A program made the position numbers and the translations under genes. The notes under the pieces are model-generated. The model saw only the letters and a program-made list of their open reading frames with translations. It ran no database searches and was not told the DNA's origin. A stretch of DNA of 64,000 bases. Source: Bimastos eiseni. Its lineage: Eukaryota > Annelida > Clitellata > Crassiclitellata > Lumbricidae. Location of the stretch: NCBI GenBank assembly GCA_959347315.1, contig OY365822.1, positions 10,640,530 through 10,704,529 on the forward strand, read 5' to 3'. Shown here one piece after another: positions 59,626 to 64,000 of the stretch (positions are counted from its first letter, which is position 1; each line of letters opens with the position of its first letter).

Positions 59626-59939
59626 GCATATGCATGTGCATTTAGATTACATGCGTGCACTTGTCTCAGAGGCCATGCAGTCATAAGCTAATCCATGGTT
59701 AGCCCATTTGTCAGGCATCGGGTCCAGTTCGATTTCTGCCTCAGTATCTTTGACTGCCATTCTGCTTCTAATACTAAGCTGAACAAATGATCTTAATGAC
59801 GATAAGCTAGTAATCGTATTCTCAATCTCGAGCTTTATATACAACGTCAGAGAAAGCGAACCAAGTCACGCGAGCGTCACAAAGTCTTATTAACAGGCGC
59901 TCAATCATTGAGCAGCATCAATCAACATACAATCAATAC

Positions 59940-61080
59940 CCAGATTAAGTATACAAAGCCCTAATCATAACACTCATGTATAGTTCTTTTGCAGTCAGTT
60001 GCATTTCTTCAGTGTCTGTCCCCGGCAAGTGTCGTCTCAAAATTATGCTAATTTCTGTCAGCGGTTCAATTCAACCGGATCCCGCAGGATATGAGATCCG
60101 GAACCTCAATCATGAGATTCGCCACTCAACAGATGAGATCCACCGATTAAATATATGTTTTCGGTCAAAACTCAACCATGCGCACCTTGTCTCACAAATT
60201 TTTGGCTTAACCGAAATAGCGATGATAGGCCTATCTGTTATAGATTCGAAACTTAGGCCCCTCCTGCCTTAGACTCAAGTTGCAAGTTCATAATTATTTG
60301 GAGATCCGGTCGGCCATAGATAAGAAATGTAACCACTGATTTCTGTTTTGCAATACAAAATATCTTAGCGTGCGCTAAGACCCTTCGCATGCAAGACAGG
60401 AAAGTTGAGGCAAAGGAAGCTCAAAAAAATAATTAGCCGTCAGCAATGGTTTCTCCTCCTCTTTGAGATATATATTTCTCTCCTACATCGGTGGCAATTC
60501 CATACTTAATTATCTTTATTCATATTATTGATAGCATCTCGAACTTCTTGCTATAGAAGTTGGTCATCTACAATTTTACATACATGTATCCCTCCCTTTG
60601 CATTGTCATCATAGATATGCAGAGTCCTTCTCTTAAAACTCGAGCAGTTTTCTCATTTCGGTAATCATCAGTTACCGCACGTTAGTCGATAAATCAACCG
60701 ATTAATCGGATCCAGCGAAGTGTATACGCCAAAGATGAGGCTCTCCAGCTTTATGGAGAGGCCTACTTCAGATGGTAAAATGCAAATGTATACACGGTTT
60801 CTATAGCGACCGCACGACACTGACCTTAGTCGGTTATAATTAATTGATAGGGTGAGGGTCCTTCATCGCCCCCCTCCCCCCCCGTTTGCACGTATGTGAC
60901 TGCATTTTACGGTTCTCGTGAACGAAACCTTCTGGTGCATTCGACTTGACGACTTGTCACTGGATTTGAGCCAAGAGCCGACTGAATATTATATCAAGTT
61001 AAAACCACAGGGCATAAAATTGCGCTACATAAATTCTTTCCCTCTTGCGAAACCCATTATTAACAGACTTTAATTGTTAA
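59940..61080. other. Unassigned sequence
   Basis: Contains a loose repeat of ATGAGATCCxxxxCTCAA units at 60,090-60,150 and a C-run at 60,869-60,882. A 98-codon plus-strand frame (59,976-60,272) has no recognised domain and no splice support. Confidence 0.4.
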
Positions 61081-61104
61081 TTCATCTCTAACTAATGGTC
61101 GTAC

Positions 61105-61660
61105 GATGGAGAGAAGAAAGAGAAGAGAGGAGAGGAGAAAGAAGAGAAGGATGACTATAACCATAACCAAGTGTTTTTTTATTGCTCACAAATAACAAAC
61201 GAAGAGAATGAGAAAGAGGAGAGAAGAAAACAAGAGGACGAGGAAGAGAAGGATAAAGAGGAGGGTAGAGAATAAACAGGAGGAGGACGATGCGGAGATG
61301 GAGGAAGAGGAAGAGGAGCAGGAAGAGAAGGATAAAGAGGAGGGTAGAGAATAAACAGGAGGAGGACGATGCGGAGATGGAGGAAGAGGAGCAGGAAGAG
61401 AAGGATAAAGAGGAGGGTAGAGAATAAACAGGAGGAGGACAATGCGGAGATGGAGGAAGAGGAGCAAGAAGAGGAGGAAAAAGAGGAGGGTAGAGAATAA
61501 ACAGGAGGAGGACGATGCGGAAATGGAGGAAGAGGAAGAGGAGCAGGAAGAGAAGGATAAAGAGGAGGGTAGAGAATAAACAGGAGGAGGACAATGCGGA
61601 GATGGAGGAAGAGGAGCAAGAAGAGGAGGAAAAAGAGGAGGCGGTATGGTTTCCGCATTT
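61105..61660 (+). repeat. Polypurine minisatellite, 70-82 bp units
   Basis: At least five units, each with GGAGGAGGACGATGCGGAGA, GGAAGAGGAGCAGGAAGAG and AAGAGGAGGGTAGAGAATAA. Almost all purine on the plus strand for 500 bp. Units differ by loss or gain of 6-12 bp purine blocks. Confidence 0.9.
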
Positions 61661-62274
61661 GCTCATCTTGATCCAACGGATTCGGAATTGTTAGCATCCT
61701 TGATATGGAATCGATCTGACATCCTGATTATATTCGTTCGCCATTGATATGTATGCTGCAGCCAATCATCCTGCTCCTGTCTTTCCATTTGCAGCCATAC
61801 AACGACGAAGGGGAGAGCAGCGAGGGCTCTTCTCGGCCTCCGTAGTCTCGGCCAACCGCCGGAAACATTCGATCTAGCGGAAACTGTTGCCGAGCGATAA
61901 TGAGATGGACATTTAATTAAGCAGCGTCACTCCCGCTGAGTCTACGTGCCGCTGAGTCTACGTGGTCAACACTGACCACTCTTTCTATATATATAGAGCA
62001 AGCGCTCACGGACCTAACGTCTTCATAGTGGAAGATTTCCTGTAGGAACAAACGAGGCCATGACCCATTGGACACGTAAAACATGGCGGAATAACTAACA
62101 AATTAAAAATACACACTTTATATTATAACACTCAGTTTAATTAATAAAACTATTTTCATGAACTAGCGCATTTTCAGCAATATGCCTATGTATATTCATA
62201 CTCACATTATATACATGCATACCTACGCACACGAACATTTTTACTAAGGTTTCTTATTTATTTAATTAATTTCT

Positions 62275-62420
62275 TTTGAGGATTTATATAGCGCCCCATC
62301 AAGACATCTACTCAGAAGCGCTCCCGACCCAACACCGGACACCGGCTACAGTCTTAAGGTTGCATAAACTCGGTTGAGTGTCCGCTGGGCACAAGGCAGG
62401 CACAGGGAGCCTTTCACTGT
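62275..62420 (+). repeat. TATAGCGCC dispersed repeat copy
   Basis: GATTTATATAGCGCCCCATC, then CTACTCAGAAGCGCTCCCGA and CTACAGTCTTAAGG. Extends right without a clear end. Confidence 0.55.
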
Positions 62421-62639
62421 TTGAATTGTCAAATTTGAACTGGGGGGTTGAAAATGATCTACATGTCAAGCTCTCCCAACCGTAACTTTTAGGGACCTTA
62501 AACCAGTATGCAGAGGCTAAATTGTAAAGGGTGACAGTGGGTGGGTGTGGGGACAAGAATTTGATCTTAATAGCTGTGTTCTGTTCAATCATCAGTTTAG
62601 TGACAATTATCAGGGTAACATTGGCTGCTGACGTCAAAT

Positions 62640-63350
62640 ATAAGCACCATAGGGGCTTACATTGGTAATTTTACAAACAACATTCACAGTTTCATTTACT
62701 ACCACCAAAGTATACAAGAATCAGTAGTGCTGGCGATTTTAACCTATACTGATCTACAGTAGGTAGCCTATACTAATATACAGCAAACAGTATTATGACT
62801 GCCAATAATGAAGTGATATAAATGAAAACAGGACACCATAATAGTTTTCGCTAATTTTGAACTCTAGCAATTTCAACTGCTGACAAGCCTATAGTTTTGT
62901 CCAGGGCTCCAGGTTTGCCTGGCTTCGACCAATTTATAGCACACTTTTCGACATTCCAATGCGCGAGAGGGAGGGCCATTAATACAAACCATAAAAAAGT
63001 CATCAATAGAATGTTAATAAGTCTGTTTCTTTCCCTGGTGTGATAGAGATTCATTTGACTAAATCATCTCTCTCAATCAGTACTATCAAAGTTGTTAGCT
63101 TAACTTGTTAGGCCTACCTAAAATTGCACCATCACTGTTGTTGAACATGCCATACTCTTATGCAATATATTATGCTGCTTGTATTTCATTAACAGAAAAT
63201 TCTTTGCTTACTTTCGCAACCTGTTTTTTCTCCAAAAATTGCTCTATTGAAAAAATTTTGGGGCCATGATGATTGAAGAGTGAAAAGATATACATTATAA
63301 AGGAGTGAAAATCGAGAAAGTGGAGATACTCAAACTGTAACTGCCTAGAG
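62640..63350. other. Unassigned AT-rich sequence
   Basis: Short direct repeat CTATACTxATxTACAG at 62,745 and 62,770. Otherwise nothing recognised. Confidence 0.35.
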
Positions 63351-63356
63351 GCTAGT

Positions 63357-63500
63357 GTTGATGACGGCGACGACGACGACGATGGTGATGATGATTATGA
63401 TGATGGTGATGATACTAACGACGATGAAATGATGACGACGACGATTAAGACTAAAAGAATAATGTGATGTCGATGACGACGGTGCCGGAGATAAACAATG
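63357..63500 (+). repeat. GAY/GAT trinucleotide repeat
   Basis: Imperfect GACGACGAC and GATGATGAT triplets. Confidence 0.85.
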
Positions 63501-64000
63501 GTAGTTAGTTATGAGGACTGTGGTGTAGACGACAATTGTGATATCCGCAGAGAATGAAACGATCATTAACATCAGTTATTACAAGTCAATTTCTCCAGCA
63601 TGTCAAGTCCTTTGCACGAAACTTGGTAAACACTGTACATGTATAATAATAGGTCTCTGAAAGTGAGATTGCCTTTCTAAAAATGGATTCGAAACCCATT
63701 CGAATGGACCTATTGTTTACAATTACTGCACATAGCCACCCAACCGTCCATCTGTGTACATACAGAGTGTAAAGTTGAGACACACTCACCCATAAACACC
63801 TGTATACACACACCTACACACACTCACTCACAAACATATACATATATAAGTTTCATTTGTACATATATATATATAATGCATGTACGTATCTAGGATATAT
63901 ATACATTAGATATGTACACTTGAGACTTATATTTTTGCGCGCGTGTATCAAAAAGAAGAGCTGTGTGATTTATCAGCACTGTGGTGAACGCTATAGCCTA

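Noticed and set aside
58832..59691. Several open frames of Tyr/His/Thr/Ile or Met/Tyr/Val/Cys repeats
   Set aside because: Six-frame translation of (TACA)n.
61088..61697. Minus-strand Ser/Leu/Pro/Phe-rich frames up to 192 codons
   Set aside because: Translation of the polypyrimidine strand of the minisatellite, present in three frames at once.
61750..61860. Good 3' splice-site-like sequence (TTTCCATTTGCAG) before an acidic frame PYNDEGESSEGS
   Set aside because: A short terminal-exon candidate with no upstream exon on the plus strand.

Overview
The window looks like nuclear DNA of a marine invertebrate animal. It has AT-rich, gene-poor sequence, GT-AG introns of up to 18 kb, decayed CR1/L2-type LINEs, tRNA-derived SINEs, short hAT-type transposons with 8-bp target duplications, and long microsatellites. 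An echinoderm or another non-vertebrate bilaterian would fit, but nothing here fixes the species. No bacterial-style operon, rRNA, tRNA gene or CRISPR array was seen.

One protein-coding gene can be assembled. It runs on the minus strand from a start codon at 41,877 to beyond the left edge. Nine exons (41,877-41,802; 23,637-23,464; 16,062-15,830; 12,171-12,093; 9,047-8,841; 4,539-3,188; 2,514-2,324; 1,318-1,045; 156-49) join with consistent phases into 898 codons, still open at the 3' side. The product has an N-terminal Arg/Glu-rich coiled coil, a long Ser/Pro/Lys/Thr-rich linker with about 21 hexapeptide repeats, and a second Lys/Glu-rich coiled coil. This is the layout of MAP7/ensconsin, the microtubule-binding kinesin-1 cofactor.

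The introns (about 157-41,800) hold most of the mobile DNA. There are at least six LINE reverse-transcriptase relics, all on the plus strand (antisense to the gene), four hAT-like non-autonomous elements, SINEs, and several minisatellites (28, 71, 23, 15, about 184 and about 246 bp units). From 41,880 to 42,560 lies the probable promoter, with a YY1-like site on the start codon and two CRE-like motifs.

Right of the gene I find no convincing coding sequence. From 43,060 to 47,090 there are decayed 45-50 bp units and a fifth hAT element. From 47,105 to 56,830 there is a 9.7-kb satellite of about 200 monomers of 48 bp. It has higher-order structure (mostly 8 monomers, 384 bp) and carries a 3.3-kb block repeated at an offset of 5,137 bp with almost no divergence. 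From 57,860 to 64,000 the sequence is mainly AT palindromes, (TG)n, a 0.75-kb (TACA)n tract, a polypurine minisatellite and dispersed repeats.
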